Assembly (NCBI GenBank): GCA_003142915.1 | Contig: PLNZ01000338.1 | Span: 1 to 24,033, forward strand | Length of the DNA: 24,033 bases | Direction: 5' to 3' | DNA from: Ignavibacteriales bacterium | GTDB lineage: Bacteria > Bacteroidota > Ignavibacteria > Ignavibacteriales > Ignavibacteriaceae | Shown here: in pieces, positions 8,888 through 17,650 of the stretch | How positions within the stretch are numbered: position 1 is the first letter of the stretch | Layout of the letters: the number at the start of each line of letters is the position of its first letter | Notes under the pieces: generated by a model | Databases searched by the model: none | Seen by the model: the letters and a program-made list of their open reading frames with translations, nothing else | What the model was told of the DNA's origin: nothing | Position numbers and translations under genes: made by a program

Positions 8888-10378
8888 TTGCTGAAACAAT
8901 TATTCAGGACAAAGAGCCTTGACGCTTTGGTTCACGAAGGTGAAGATCCTACCCACCAGCTTAAACGTGCACTCGGCGCTTTTGATGTTTTAATGCTGGG
9001 GATAGGCGCTATAATCGGCGCAGGAATATTTGCTACAATAGGCACAGCTGCAGCAGGTGATGCTGCCAGACCGGGCGCGGGTCCGGCATTAATGCTTTCT
9101 TTCGTCCTGACCGGAATTGCATGCGGGTTTGCAGCTTTATGTTATGCCGAGTTTGCAGCTATGGTTCCCATTTCGGGAAGCGCGTATACTTATTCTTACG
9201 GAACGCTCGGTGAATTGGTAGCCTGGATAATAGGCTGGGATTTAATTATTGAATATGCAGTTGGCAATGTTGCTGTTGCAATAAGCTGGTCAAATTACTT
9301 TAAAACTTTTGTTGCCGGGTTTGGAATAATCATTCCCGATTGGATATCAATAGATTACCGGACGGCTTCCAAAATTCCCGGACTGCTTGAACACGCACCG
9401 CATTTATTTGGCGTTCCGATAGTATTTAACCTGCCTGCTTTTTCTATTGTTGCGTTTATAACGATTATACTGGTAATCGGTATCCGCGAAAGCGCACGAT
9501 TAAACACTATCATGGTTCTTATTAAGCTTGTTGTACTTGCAATTTTCGTTTGGATTGGCTTTCATTATGTAAAACCTGCAAACTGGAAACCATTTGCACC
9601 GAACGGGTGGGCAGGAGTGCAAGCCGGCGCCGCGATTGTATTTTTTGCTTATATCGGCTTCGATGCAGTATCAACCGTTGCGGAGGAAGTAAAGAACCCT
9701 AAGCGTGATCTCCCTATCGGAATAATCGGCTCATTAATTGTTTGTACAATAATATACATATTAGTAGCTGCCGTGTTTACCGGTATAATCCCATACAAAG
9801 CTCTTGTAAAAACACTTGCAACAAGTCAGGCAGAACCGCTCACGCTTGCAATACAGTATGCAAATATTCAAAACTGGGGTAATATTCTTGTAGGTGTAAT
9901 TGCATTCGGTTCGGTAATCGCACATACAGCAGTGCTGCTTGTATTTCAGCTTGGTCAGCCGAGAATTTTCTTTTCAATGGCAAGAGACGGACTGCTTCCC
10001 AAAAGCTTCGCTAAGGTACATCCTAAATTCAGGACTCCTCATGTAACTACAATTTTTACAGGGGTGGCAGTGGGTATATGCGCCATGTTTACAACAATTG
10101 ATGAGATGGTTGATCTTACTAATATAGGAACTTTGTTCGCTTTTATTTTAGTCTGTACCGGTATTTTAATCCTTCGTAAGAGAGAGCCGGATAGGCCGCG
10201 GTCATTCAGAACGCCCTGGGTTCCATTAATACCTGTACTTGGAATTGTTGCTTGCTTTTATTTAATATTTGGTCTCCCGTGGATTACATGGATTAGATTT
10301 GCTGTTTGGCTACTAATAGGAATGGTAATTTATTTTTCATACGGATACAAAAAAAGCAGAATAAGGCAGGAACTATAA
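8888..10378 (+). CDS. APC-family amino-acid permease (cationic amino-acid transporter type)
   Basis: This inner-membrane transporter has about 496 residues and 12 or more hydrophobic helices. It shows the APC helix-1 motif GIGAIIGAGIFATIG and the later signature GFDAVSTVAEEVKNPKRDLP. Both fit the YfnA/CAT branch (TC 2.A.3.3), which moves amino acids with protons or by exchange; the actual substrate cannot be told. The cytoplasmic N-terminus reads LFRTKSLDALVHEGEDPTHQ and is typical of the branch. Three in-frame TTG codons (8873, 8882, 8888) could start it; I chose 8888 for its Shine-Dalgarno sequence. The longest choice, 8873, would give 501 residues. The second permease starts seven bases after its stop, so the two form an operon. 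Confidence 0.92.
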   Translation: MLKQLFRTKSLDALVHEGEDPTHQLKRALGAFDVLMLGIGAIIGAGIFATIGTAAAGDAARPGAGPALMLSFVLTGIACGFAALCYAEFAAMVPISGSAYTYSYGTLGELVAWIIGWDLIIEYAVGNVAVAISWSNYFKTFVAGFGIIIPDWISIDYRTASKIPGLLEHAPHLFGVPIVFNLPAFSIVAFITIILVIGIRESARLNTIMVLIKLVVLAIFVWIGFHYVKPANWKPFAPNGWAGVQAGAAIVFFAYIGFDAVSTVAEEVKNPKRDLPIGIIGSLIVCTIIYILVAAVFTGIIPYKALVKTLATSQAEPLTLAIQYANIQNWGNILVGVIAFGSVIAHTAVLLVFQLGQPRIFFSMARDGLLPKSFAKVHPKFRTPHVTTIFTGVAVGICAMFTTIDEMVDLTNIGTLFAFILVCTGILILRKREPDRPRSFRTPWVPLIPVLGIVACFYLIFGLPWITWIRFAVWLLIGMVIYFSYGYKKSRIRQEL

Positions 10379-10385
10379 ATAAAAA

Positions 10386-11738
10386 TTGAGCAAAATTTCA
10401 TCTTCAAAGCTTGAGCGCGGATTAGGATTAAAAGAAGCTGCTGCGCTTAATATGCTAGACATGATAGGCATAGGGCCCTTCATTGTACTGCCTATAGTAA
10501 TCCAGGAGATGAGAGGACCGCAATGTTTGCTTGCATGGATTTTAGGCGCTTTACTTTCCGTTATGGACGGCGCAGTCTGGTCTGAGCTTGGCGCCGCAAT
10601 GCCAGCAGCCGGGGGTAGTTACGTATTTCTAAAAGAAATTTACGGACCAAAGAGCTGGGGAAAATTATTTTCCTTCCTTTTAATCTGGCAGACAATTTTC
10701 CAGGCGCCGCTTGTTATTGCATCGGGGGCAATCGGCTTTTCACAGTATTTTACATTCTTAGTCCCACTGGGCCCTATAGGACAAAAAATCATTTCCGGAC
10801 TTTTAGTTATTGCCATCGTTATCCTGCTTTACCGGCGAATTACAACTGTTGGTAAGATTTCATTATTCTTGTGGATAGGAGTAATCGCAACCATATTATG
10901 GCTCATATTTGGCGGGGCTACTCATTTTAATCCCAAAATAGCTTTTGATTTTCCCACAGGAGCTTTTGATTTTTCCTTTATCTTTTTTGCAGGACTCGGC
11001 AGCGCTTCCGTTCAAACAATATATACTTATCTCGGTTATTACAATATCTGTAATCTCGGCTCCGAAATTAAAGAGCCGGAAAAGAATATTCCCAAAAGCA
11101 TTCTTATATCCATTGTAGGTATTGCAGTACTTTATCTTTTAATGCAGTTAAGCGTGCTCGGCGTTGTCCCGTGGCGTGAAGCTATGAACTCAAAATTTAT
11201 CGTCAGTACTTTCGTTGAGAGGATTTACGGTTCAAACGCAGCAATAATAGCGACAATTCTAATTTTATGGATTGCTTTTTCTTCTCTGTTTTCCGCTGCG
11301 CTTGGTTATTCAAGAATTCCTTATGCGGCTGCTGTTGACGGATCATTCTTCAAAATATTTTCACACACTCATCCTAAGAAAAATTTTCCGAATGCCTCTC
11401 TGCTTATTCTCGGTACAATTGCATTTGTATTTAGCCTGCTGTTTAGGTTAAAAGAAGTTATCAGCGCAATACTCGCAATGAGAATTATAATTCAATTCAT
11501 CGGACAGGCAGTAGGCATAATGATATTAAGAAGCAAAAAGCCTTCCTCATTTTTTCCATTTAAGATGTGGCTGTATCCTTTACCTGCTCTTATCGCAATC
11601 CTAATGTGGATAGGATTATTCCTTTCAACAGGGATGTATTTTGCTATCGGGGGTGTTATTGTAATAATTGTTGGAGCGATCGTATTTTTTATTAGAGCTT
11701 ATTATAAAAAAGATTGGCCGTTTACGGAAATTTTGTAG
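10386..11738 (+). CDS. Second APC-family amino-acid permease
   Basis: This 450-residue membrane protein has about 12 helices and belongs to the same superfamily as its neighbour but to a different branch. Its N-terminus, KLERGLGLKEAAALNMLDMIG followed by IGPFIVLP, and the stretch MPAAGGSYVFLKEIYG are LAT/APC-type features. LGSEIKEPEKNIPKSI corresponds to the conserved loop after helix 6. It starts with TTG at 10386, and the next ATG is inside helix 1. AGGA (10368-10371), inside the previous gene, is too far away to be a good ribosome site, so it may rely on coupling with the first permease. Its last 17 bases overlap, tail to tail, the truncated nucleotidyltransferase gene on the other strand. 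Substrate unknown; uptake of neutral amino acids is one guess. Confidence 0.9.
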   Translation: MSKISSSKLERGLGLKEAAALNMLDMIGIGPFIVLPIVIQEMRGPQCLLAWILGALLSVMDGAVWSELGAAMPAAGGSYVFLKEIYGPKSWGKLFSFLLIWQTIFQAPLVIASGAIGFSQYFTFLVPLGPIGQKIISGLLVIAIVILLYRRITTVGKISLFLWIGVIATILWLIFGGATHFNPKIAFDFPTGAFDFSFIFFAGLGSASVQTIYTYLGYYNICNLGSEIKEPEKNIPKSILISIVGIAVLYLLMQLSVLGVVPWREAMNSKFIVSTFVERIYGSNAAIIATILILWIAFSSLFSAALGYSRIPYAAAVDGSFFKIFSHTHPKKNFPNASLLILGTIAFVFSLLFRLKEVISAILAMRIIIQFIGQAVGIMILRSKKPSSFFPFKMWLYPLPALIAILMWIGLFLSTGMYFAIGGVIVIIVGAIVFFIRAYYKKDWPFTEIL

Positions 11739-11934
11739 AATACTTTTTTACACGTTCCAAAGAGTCAAACAGCACCGGTGTCAGTTCAAGGATTTCAGAA
11801 ATTATCAAAAGATCTATATCCCCGCCTTTTTTGGCATCATCAACCCTTGACCCATATAATTTAACTTCTGCATTTGTGTCAAACCCATTTATAACAGATT
11901 TAATAGCAATTATTTCTTTATCATTCAGGCGCAT
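11722..11934 (-). CDS. Truncated minimal nucleotidyltransferase (MNT/MntA-like)
   Basis: This 70-residue protein carries the Pol-beta-type nucleotidyltransferase signature LYGSRVDDAKKGGDIDLLI, with Gly28-Ser29 and the metal-binding pair Asp39 and Asp41. Proteins of this kind are usually about 100-110 residues, with a third carboxylate in a later strand, and serve as antitoxin (MntA) to HEPN toxins (HepT) by AMP-ylating them. Here the sequence stops 29 residues after the DxD pair, and the last part (SLERVKKYSTKFP) does not resemble the family. The third acidic residue and the final strand are missing, so activity is doubtful. No HEPN partner is present. Its 3' end runs into the permease gene, overlapping by 17 bases, as if a deletion joined the two. 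Confidence 0.65.
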   Translation of the reverse strand: MRLNDKEIIAIKSVINGFDTNAEVKLYGSRVDDAKKGGDIDLLIISEILELTPVLFDSLERVKKYSTKFP

Positions 11935-11953
11935 GTTCTCACAATTAAATTAT

Positions 11954-12058
11954 TTATGAAAAGTAATAAACTTTTAGACCGAGATGCTTTTCCATTAGAT
12001 CAAAATCATGGTCATTATGAAACAGAATAAAATTATTTGAATCGACGATTATAAAAAT
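11954..12058 (-). pseudogene. C-terminal stub of a VapC-like PIN-domain toxin
   Basis: Between recQ and the nucleotidyltransferase gene, a frame with no start codon reads ILFHNDHDFDLMEKHLGLKVY before a TAA. This closely follows the last conserved block of VapC-type PIN ribonucleases, where LLHxDxDFDxIAxHTGLKV is common and the final Asp helps hold the metal. The stretch preceding it (IFIIVDSNN) no longer shows the DALIAA helix, and everything upstream is replaced by the end of recQ, in another frame. The rest of the toxin and any VapB antitoxin are gone. The remnant lies 19 bases upstream of the nucleotidyltransferase start, so these are scraps of two different toxin-antitoxin types. The call rests on a short motif. 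Confidence 0.5.
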
Positions 12059-12065
12059 CCGGGTA

Positions 12066-14252
12066 TTAAATTTTATAATCCTGGTTATTATTCAAATACA
12101 TTATCTTTAAAATATGTAAGTCTTCATAAGAAATTTCATTATTAAACTTTGCATAGATTGTTTTCATAGTTGAAATGCCTTCTTCTTTAAAGGCTTCAAA
12201 AACTTTTTTGTGCTGTTCAGCCGGAAGAGAAATCTGTTCCATCAAGCCTTCGATTCTTATTTTGTGCCCCTCATTTGCATACCTTGCTATATGGGTAACA
12301 ATAGTTTGTGTCTTTACTTCAAATTCCTCAGCCAATTCCTTAATTGAAGCGCCGTTATTAAAAGATTCCGCTACGATTATATGTTTTAATACCTGGGAAT
12401 TATTTCTTGATTTTCGCCTGCTGCCAATTACCTGCTGCCTTTTATTCAAATTACCGGTAATGTTCTTTTTTTTGCAATATCTTTTAATAATTGACAGGAA
12501 CACATTGCCGTAATGTTCCAGTTTGTTTATTCCAATGCCGCTGATTCTTAATAAGCCCGCTTCATCACGCGGGTAATCCGTAGCCATCTGCGCTAAAGCC
12601 TTGTCTGAAAAAATTACATAAGGAGGGATGCTCTGCGCTTCAGCAAGTTCTTTCCTTTTCACGCGTAATAATTCAAACAATTCCATATCATAAGACTGTT
12701 CAACTTGCTTTAGTTTTTTAGATGAAGTTTCCGGTTCTTTAATAAAGCCTGATACCTTTTGGTTTTTAAACAATACACCTGAAGATCTCTCCGTAAGTTT
12801 TATACTGCCGAATTCCAGGTCTCTATTTAATAGTTCTTTACTGACTAATTGATTGGCAAACATGTGCCACTGCTTTTTAGTATACTCTTTTCCTATTCCA
12901 AAAACGGTTAAATTTTGATGGCCGTTGCTCAATATCCTGTCGGTATCATTCCCCATTAAAACATCAATCAAATAATTCACGCCGAAAACCTCACCGGTCC
13001 TCTTTACTGCAGAAAGAAATTTTTGTGCCGGAATAGTAATATCCGTCATTTCTTTTTCGGCGGCAATACAGTTATCACACATTTGGCAGTCAAAATTTTT
13101 ATATGTCTCGCCAAAGTAATTAATAAGCGGATGCCTTCTGCATATTTCAGATTCCGCATATTTAACCATAGCGCTTAAGTGAGCCTTCGCGGAGAGCCTT
13201 TCTACTTCATCTTCTTTCCGGTCTATAAAATAATTTATTTTAGCAATATCGGCATAGCTGAATAAAAGAAGGCAGTCCGACCTTAACCCGTCGCGCCCGG
13301 ATCTGCCTATTTCCTGGTAATACGATTCTATGTTCTTTGGAAGATCATAATGAAGCACAAACCGGACATTGGATTTATTGATCCCCATCCCGAATGCGAT
13401 TGTAGCAATAATAATTTGCACCTCATCTTTAATAAATAGGTCCTGGTTCCGGTTTCTTTCGTCATCAGGTAACCCGGCATGATACGGTTTAGTCGAATAT
13501 CCAAGATAAGCCAGGTCTTCATGCAGGCTGTCGACCTGCTTTCTTGAAAAGCAGTAAATGATTCCGGACTGGTTTTGATGTTCCTTTAAAAACTCAACTG
13601 TCTGCTGAAAAGGATCCTGCTTTGGAATAACCTGTAAGAACAAATTTTCCCTGTTAAAGCCGGCAATAAATTTTTTATGCTCAGCCATATTTAAGTTTTT
13701 TACTATATCGTCCTGTACTCTTGGAGTGGCGGTAGCGGTAAGTCCGATGCAGGCAGCGGAAGGAAAAATTGTTCTGAATTTTCCAAGCTGCCTGTATTCC
13801 TTTCTGAAATCATGTCCCCATTCGGAAATACAATGCGCTTCATCAACAGTAATACAGTCCACGCGTATGCTTTTTAGCAAGTTTACAATTTCATCTTTTA
13901 AAAGGGATTCGGGAGCGATATATAGAAGCTTTGCTTTTAGATTTTTAACATTTTCAAAATTATTTCTATAATGTTCAGGAGAAAGGGAGCTATTCAGCAG
14001 CGCTGTTTTAACCCCAAGCTGTCTAAGCTGTTCCACCTGGTCTTTCATTAAGGAAATAAGAGGTGAAACGACAATTGTTATCCCTTCAAAGATTAATGCC
14101 GGGATCTGATAACAAACGGATTTTCCGCCCCCTGTGGGCATTACTACAAGGGAATCCTTTTTATTTAAAACGTTCTGAATTATTTCCAACTGTAATGGCC
14201 TGAATGAATCATAACCAAAAATGTCTTTTAATATTTTTTTTGCTTTATCCAT
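12066..14252 (-). CDS. recQ: ATP-dependent DNA helicase RecQ
   Basis: This 728-residue protein is a 3'-5' DNA helicase acting in recombination and replication-fork repair. Motif 0 is FGYDSFRPLQ, Walker A is PTGGGKS (39-45) and Walker B is DEAH (137-140). Motif VI reads YYQEIGRSGRDG (311-322). The zinc cysteines of the RQC region are Cys371, Cys389, Cys392 and Cys395. A winged helix follows (about 408-500), then an HRDC domain (about 518-595) with a helix-hairpin segment LLRISGIGINKLEHYG. Residues 605-728 add a helix-turn-helix tail (GASIKELAEEFEVKTQTIVTHI) of the kind found at the end of many Bacteroidota RecQ proteins. It starts one base after the stop of the SNF2 gene (TGA-A-ATG), so translation is probably coupled. 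Confidence 0.97.
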   Translation of the reverse strand: MDKAKKILKDIFGYDSFRPLQLEIIQNVLNKKDSLVVMPTGGGKSVCYQIPALIFEGITIVVSPLISLMKDQVEQLRQLGVKTALLNSSLSPEHYRNNFENVKNLKAKLLYIAPESLLKDEIVNLLKSIRVDCITVDEAHCISEWGHDFRKEYRQLGKFRTIFPSAACIGLTATATPRVQDDIVKNLNMAEHKKFIAGFNRENLFLQVIPKQDPFQQTVEFLKEHQNQSGIIYCFSRKQVDSLHEDLAYLGYSTKPYHAGLPDDERNRNQDLFIKDEVQIIIATIAFGMGINKSNVRFVLHYDLPKNIESYYQEIGRSGRDGLRSDCLLLFSYADIAKINYFIDRKEDEVERLSAKAHLSAMVKYAESEICRRHPLINYFGETYKNFDCQMCDNCIAAEKEMTDITIPAQKFLSAVKRTGEVFGVNYLIDVLMGNDTDRILSNGHQNLTVFGIGKEYTKKQWHMFANQLVSKELLNRDLEFGSIKLTERSSGVLFKNQKVSGFIKEPETSSKKLKQVEQSYDMELFELLRVKRKELAEAQSIPPYVIFSDKALAQMATDYPRDEAGLLRISGIGINKLEHYGNVFLSIIKRYCKKKNITGNLNKRQQVIGSRRKSRNNSQVLKHIIVAESFNNGASIKELAEEFEVKTQTIVTHIARYANEGHKIRIEGLMEQISLPAEQHKKVFEAFKEEGISTMKTIYAKFNNEISYEDLHILKIMYLNNNQDYKI

Positions 14253-14253
14253 T

Positions 14254-17200
14254 TCAACTGAATAAAATATTTATATCATCTTTAGTCAGATTTTTAAGAA
14301 TACCGCTTTCACTTGTAATAATGTTTTCAACAAGTCTTTTTTTCTTATCCTGGAGATGCAGAATTTTTTCTTCAACGCTGTCTTTTGTTATAAATTTATA
14401 AACAAATATATTTTTGTTTTGTCCTATCCGGTGCACTCTATCCGTTGCCTGTATTTCAACGGCAGGATTCCACCATGGATCATAGTGGAAAACATAATCG
14501 GCAGCGGTCAAATTCAAGCCGAAGCCGCCCGCTTTAAGACTTATTAAAAACACTTTTATCTTTTCATCATTTTGAAAGCTATTTACACAGCTTTTCCTAT
14601 CTTTTGTACTGCCGGTTAAATATTCATGTAATATCTTTTCTTTATCCAGATAAGCTTTTAATATGTTAAGCATCGAGACAAATTGAGAGAAGACAAGTAT
14701 TTTATGATCCTCCTCCAGAGCTTTTCCAAGTAATTCTTTAAATTCTTCAAACTTACCGGACTTACCGGTATAATTATTTTTAACAAGCAAAGGATGATTG
14801 CAAATTTGCCGGAGCCTGAGCAGCCCTTCAATTACTTTAATGCCGGATTTTTTAATTCCCTTTTTTTCAATTTCCTTAACAATTTCATCCCTGATGGAAT
14901 CCCGCCATAAATTATAAGTTTTTTGCTGCAATGAGTCCATTTCGCAATAATGTATAATTTCCGATTTTGCGGGAAGTTCTTTGGCAACTATATTTTTTGT
15001 CCTTCTTAAAATAAAAGGATATATAGTTTTCCTTAAATATTCTGCCGCAGAAGTGTCGTCAACTTTTTGGATCGGTTTAACAAAAGCTTCCTGAAATTTG
15101 TTTAAAGAACCAAGCATACCGGGATTAAGAAAAGATAATTGCGACCACAGTTCATTTAAATTATTTTCAATCGGAGTTCCTGTTAAACAAAGCCTGTGCT
15201 GCGCATTTAATGTTCTTATCACTTTAGAGGTTTTGGCAAGAGGATTTTTTATTTTTTGTGATTCATCTAAAATTATATAATTAAATTCCCTTTCCTTAAA
15301 AATTGCGATATCCCTGAGAACTATAGGATAACTCGTCAATACTACATCATAATTTTCAAAATGAAGTAAATTCTCTTTAATACGGCTGTTCCCGGTATGA
15401 TTCAAAATATTTAACCCGGGTGCAAATTTTTCAGCTTCACTCAGCCAATTAAAAACAACGGAAGTGGGAGCAATAACCAAATCAGGTGATTTATTTATGT
15501 TTTTTTTCTCATTTAAAAGAAGCGCTAAAACCTGAATTGTTTTGCCAAGTCCCATATCATCTGCAAGTATACCTCCAAAGCGGTAATCCTTCAGAAAATA
15601 AAGCCAATCAAAGCCGGATTTTTGATATGGACGTAAAACAGTTTTAAAATTTGAAGGAACCTTCTTTTTTTTAATTTTTTCAAAGGAGTTTAGCAGCTCA
15701 AGATGTTCTTTATATTCTCTATCGGTTTCAATTTTTTCAGCTTCTTTAATAAGACCGTCAAGCGCATTTATTTGATATTTTGAAAACCTTAATTGATCAT
15801 TTTTTGAATCGGCAAAAGCAAGGGCTCTTTCAAACTTATTTAGCCATTGCTGCGGTAAAATCCCTAACGAACCATCATTCAGTTGAATATATTCTTTTTT
15901 ATGTTTAATAACATTTAATAGTTCTTCAAAGGAAGCCGCAGCCTCATCAAACCTGATATCCGTAGTTACATCAAACCAATCTATACCTGAACTTACCGCA
16001 AATGAAAATGATGGCTTTGAAGTATTTACTTTATACCTGCTTAAATTCGATTCGCCAAAAATTTCATAACCCATCTCTTTTAAGATTGGAAGCGCCCCGA
16101 ATAAGAAATCGATAGGGTTCTTACGCGTGGTAAATATTCCTTCATCTATTTCTTTTAAGTTAAATTGCCTGATCTCCTGCCGGGCTTTCTCTTCTGAAAT
16201 ACTATCTCTGACAATCCGGACAATTTTCCCCTTTTTAAAAAATGAAGAGTTAGTTTCATTATTATTAAAGTTTACTTCAAAATCATTGTAGGCAAATTTT
16301 AAGATTATCTTCAAACGAGAATCATCCTCTTCCAGATATACTCTCTTTTTAGGAGAAGAAGATATTTCTTCAACTTTATATTTATCAGAATCTAACGGCA
16401 GGTTTTTTACAAGCTGCGGCAGAAAATTTTCTTCAAAATATTCCAGGTAAGCTTTGGGAAACAAAATTTTTTTTGATTCCGATGTGAAATTATAGAACTG
16501 GTAATAAGTCAGATTTGAAATTTTAAAGATGTTATCATCTATCATTACCCACAAAGGATTATTCAGGATAGGCATTACCCGTGTCCCGGTTTTTATCTGT
16601 TCACCCTTAAAATAAAATCTGAGATTTAACGAAATATTATCTCCCTCTTCATCAACTAAAAGCTCTGCAGAGCCCAAATCCCTGCTCATATAAATTCTCT
16701 TTCCAATTTGCTTGTACCCCATATATAAATAAACTTCTTTTTCGGAAAGGAAGGAAAGTATTTCCGAAAATAAATAAGATTTATTTAACTGTTCAGTGGA
16801 AAGAGCACGGTGAAAATCTGCCGGAAATAGATCAACGGAGTATTCACCCGAATGCCCCGATATGCGCTCAATGATTAATTTTTCCTGCAACGATACTTCC
16901 GGTAAAGTATCAAAATTAGGAGTATATATAATTTCTGAACCTGAAATAGTTCCATCCTTTTTTAATCTTTGCCGCAATACATAAATATTTGTATTGTATC
17001 CTTTGGGTTCAACCGCATAGGCAATTTTATAACCGGGTGCGGAATATTTTTTGTTTTCTTTATTTATTAAAACATCTATTTGATTTTTAAACGCGCTGAA
17101 TTTTGCCGCTTCTTTTTGTTCCGCTATTTCAGCCAGCCATTGTTTCCTGCTTTTGTTTTTCCCGTATAATGTAATTTCCTGGTTATACGGAATATATCTC

Positions 17201-17574
17201 ATATCCCGTTTTAGCAGTTCCTGCGGAGATAATTTCTTCTCAAAGTAACCTGGAATATTATTCCCGTCATCAGAAGAAACATAAATTAGATCTTTAAAAA
17301 ATTTGGTTTCGTCTAATCTATATAAAACAGCCACAATATGTTTACAAGCGCTGCCTCCTTCGTTATAAGGACATGTACAAACGCAGCTTACCGGACGCTT
17401 TTTTTCATCGAATTCAATTTCTACTTCATAGATAAAAGTTCCTTCGACTGAAGCTGTTGCCTTATGTGAAGAATATTTCAAATCACTTACCGCCCCTTTT
17501 TGAAAATAAAGATGCCCTCGTTTACGGATAGTATCATTAACCAAATCGTTTAATATTTCTCTTAGCATTTGCAT
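14254..17574 (-). CDS. SWIM zinc-finger SNF2-family helicase
   Basis: This 1106-residue protein is a SNF2-type double-stranded DNA translocase. It begins with a SWIM zinc finger (Cys66, Cys68, Cys77, His79 in CTCPYNEGGSACKH), which in this family binds nucleic acid or protein. Residues 90-640 are a long region with no motif I can name. The ATPase core occupies about 645-1085: motif I DDMGLGKT (672-679), motif II DESQ (770-773), motif III LTGTP (797-801), and motif VI QATDRVHRIGQ (1042-1052). The DESQ box differs from the DEAH/DEAQ of most relatives, but its acidic pair is intact. It shares a one-base junction with recQ downstream and follows clpB after 76 bases. No Shine-Dalgarno sequence is visible; ATGs at 17574 and 17568 are both possible starts. 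Confidence 0.94.
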   Translation of the reverse strand: MQMLREILNDLVNDTIRKRGHLYFQKGAVSDLKYSSHKATASVEGTFIYEVEIEFDEKKRPVSCVCTCPYNEGGSACKHIVAVLYRLDETKFFKDLIYVSSDDGNNIPGYFEKKLSPQELLKRDMRYIPYNQEITLYGKNKSRKQWLAEIAEQKEAAKFSAFKNQIDVLINKENKKYSAPGYKIAYAVEPKGYNTNIYVLRQRLKKDGTISGSEIIYTPNFDTLPEVSLQEKLIIERISGHSGEYSVDLFPADFHRALSTEQLNKSYLFSEILSFLSEKEVYLYMGYKQIGKRIYMSRDLGSAELLVDEEGDNISLNLRFYFKGEQIKTGTRVMPILNNPLWVMIDDNIFKISNLTYYQFYNFTSESKKILFPKAYLEYFEENFLPQLVKNLPLDSDKYKVEEISSSPKKRVYLEEDDSRLKIILKFAYNDFEVNFNNNETNSSFFKKGKIVRIVRDSISEEKARQEIRQFNLKEIDEGIFTTRKNPIDFLFGALPILKEMGYEIFGESNLSRYKVNTSKPSFSFAVSSGIDWFDVTTDIRFDEAAASFEELLNVIKHKKEYIQLNDGSLGILPQQWLNKFERALAFADSKNDQLRFSKYQINALDGLIKEAEKIETDREYKEHLELLNSFEKIKKKKVPSNFKTVLRPYQKSGFDWLYFLKDYRFGGILADDMGLGKTIQVLALLLNEKKNINKSPDLVIAPTSVVFNWLSEAEKFAPGLNILNHTGNSRIKENLLHFENYDVVLTSYPIVLRDIAIFKEREFNYIILDESQKIKNPLAKTSKVIRTLNAQHRLCLTGTPIENNLNELWSQLSFLNPGMLGSLNKFQEAFVKPIQKVDDTSAAEYLRKTIYPFILRRTKNIVAKELPAKSEIIHYCEMDSLQQKTYNLWRDSIRDEIVKEIEKKGIKKSGIKVIEGLLRLRQICNHPLLVKNNYTGKSGKFEEFKELLGKALEEDHKILVFSQFVSMLNILKAYLDKEKILHEYLTGSTKDRKSCVNSFQNDEKIKVFLISLKAGGFGLNLTAADYVFHYDPWWNPAVEIQATDRVHRIGQNKNIFVYKFITKDSVEEKILHLQDKKKRLVENIITSESGILKNLTKDDINILFS

Positions 17575-17650
17575 AAAAACTTATAAAGGAAAGATGTGTT
17601 ATATTTTAACATGGAAAATTAATTAAAGAAAAATAAAAGAAATAATATTT

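Noticed and set aside
11957..12031. 24-codon plus-strand frame in the gap between permease and recQ
   Set aside because: It is antisense to the PIN remnant, has no ribosome site and resembles nothing I know.
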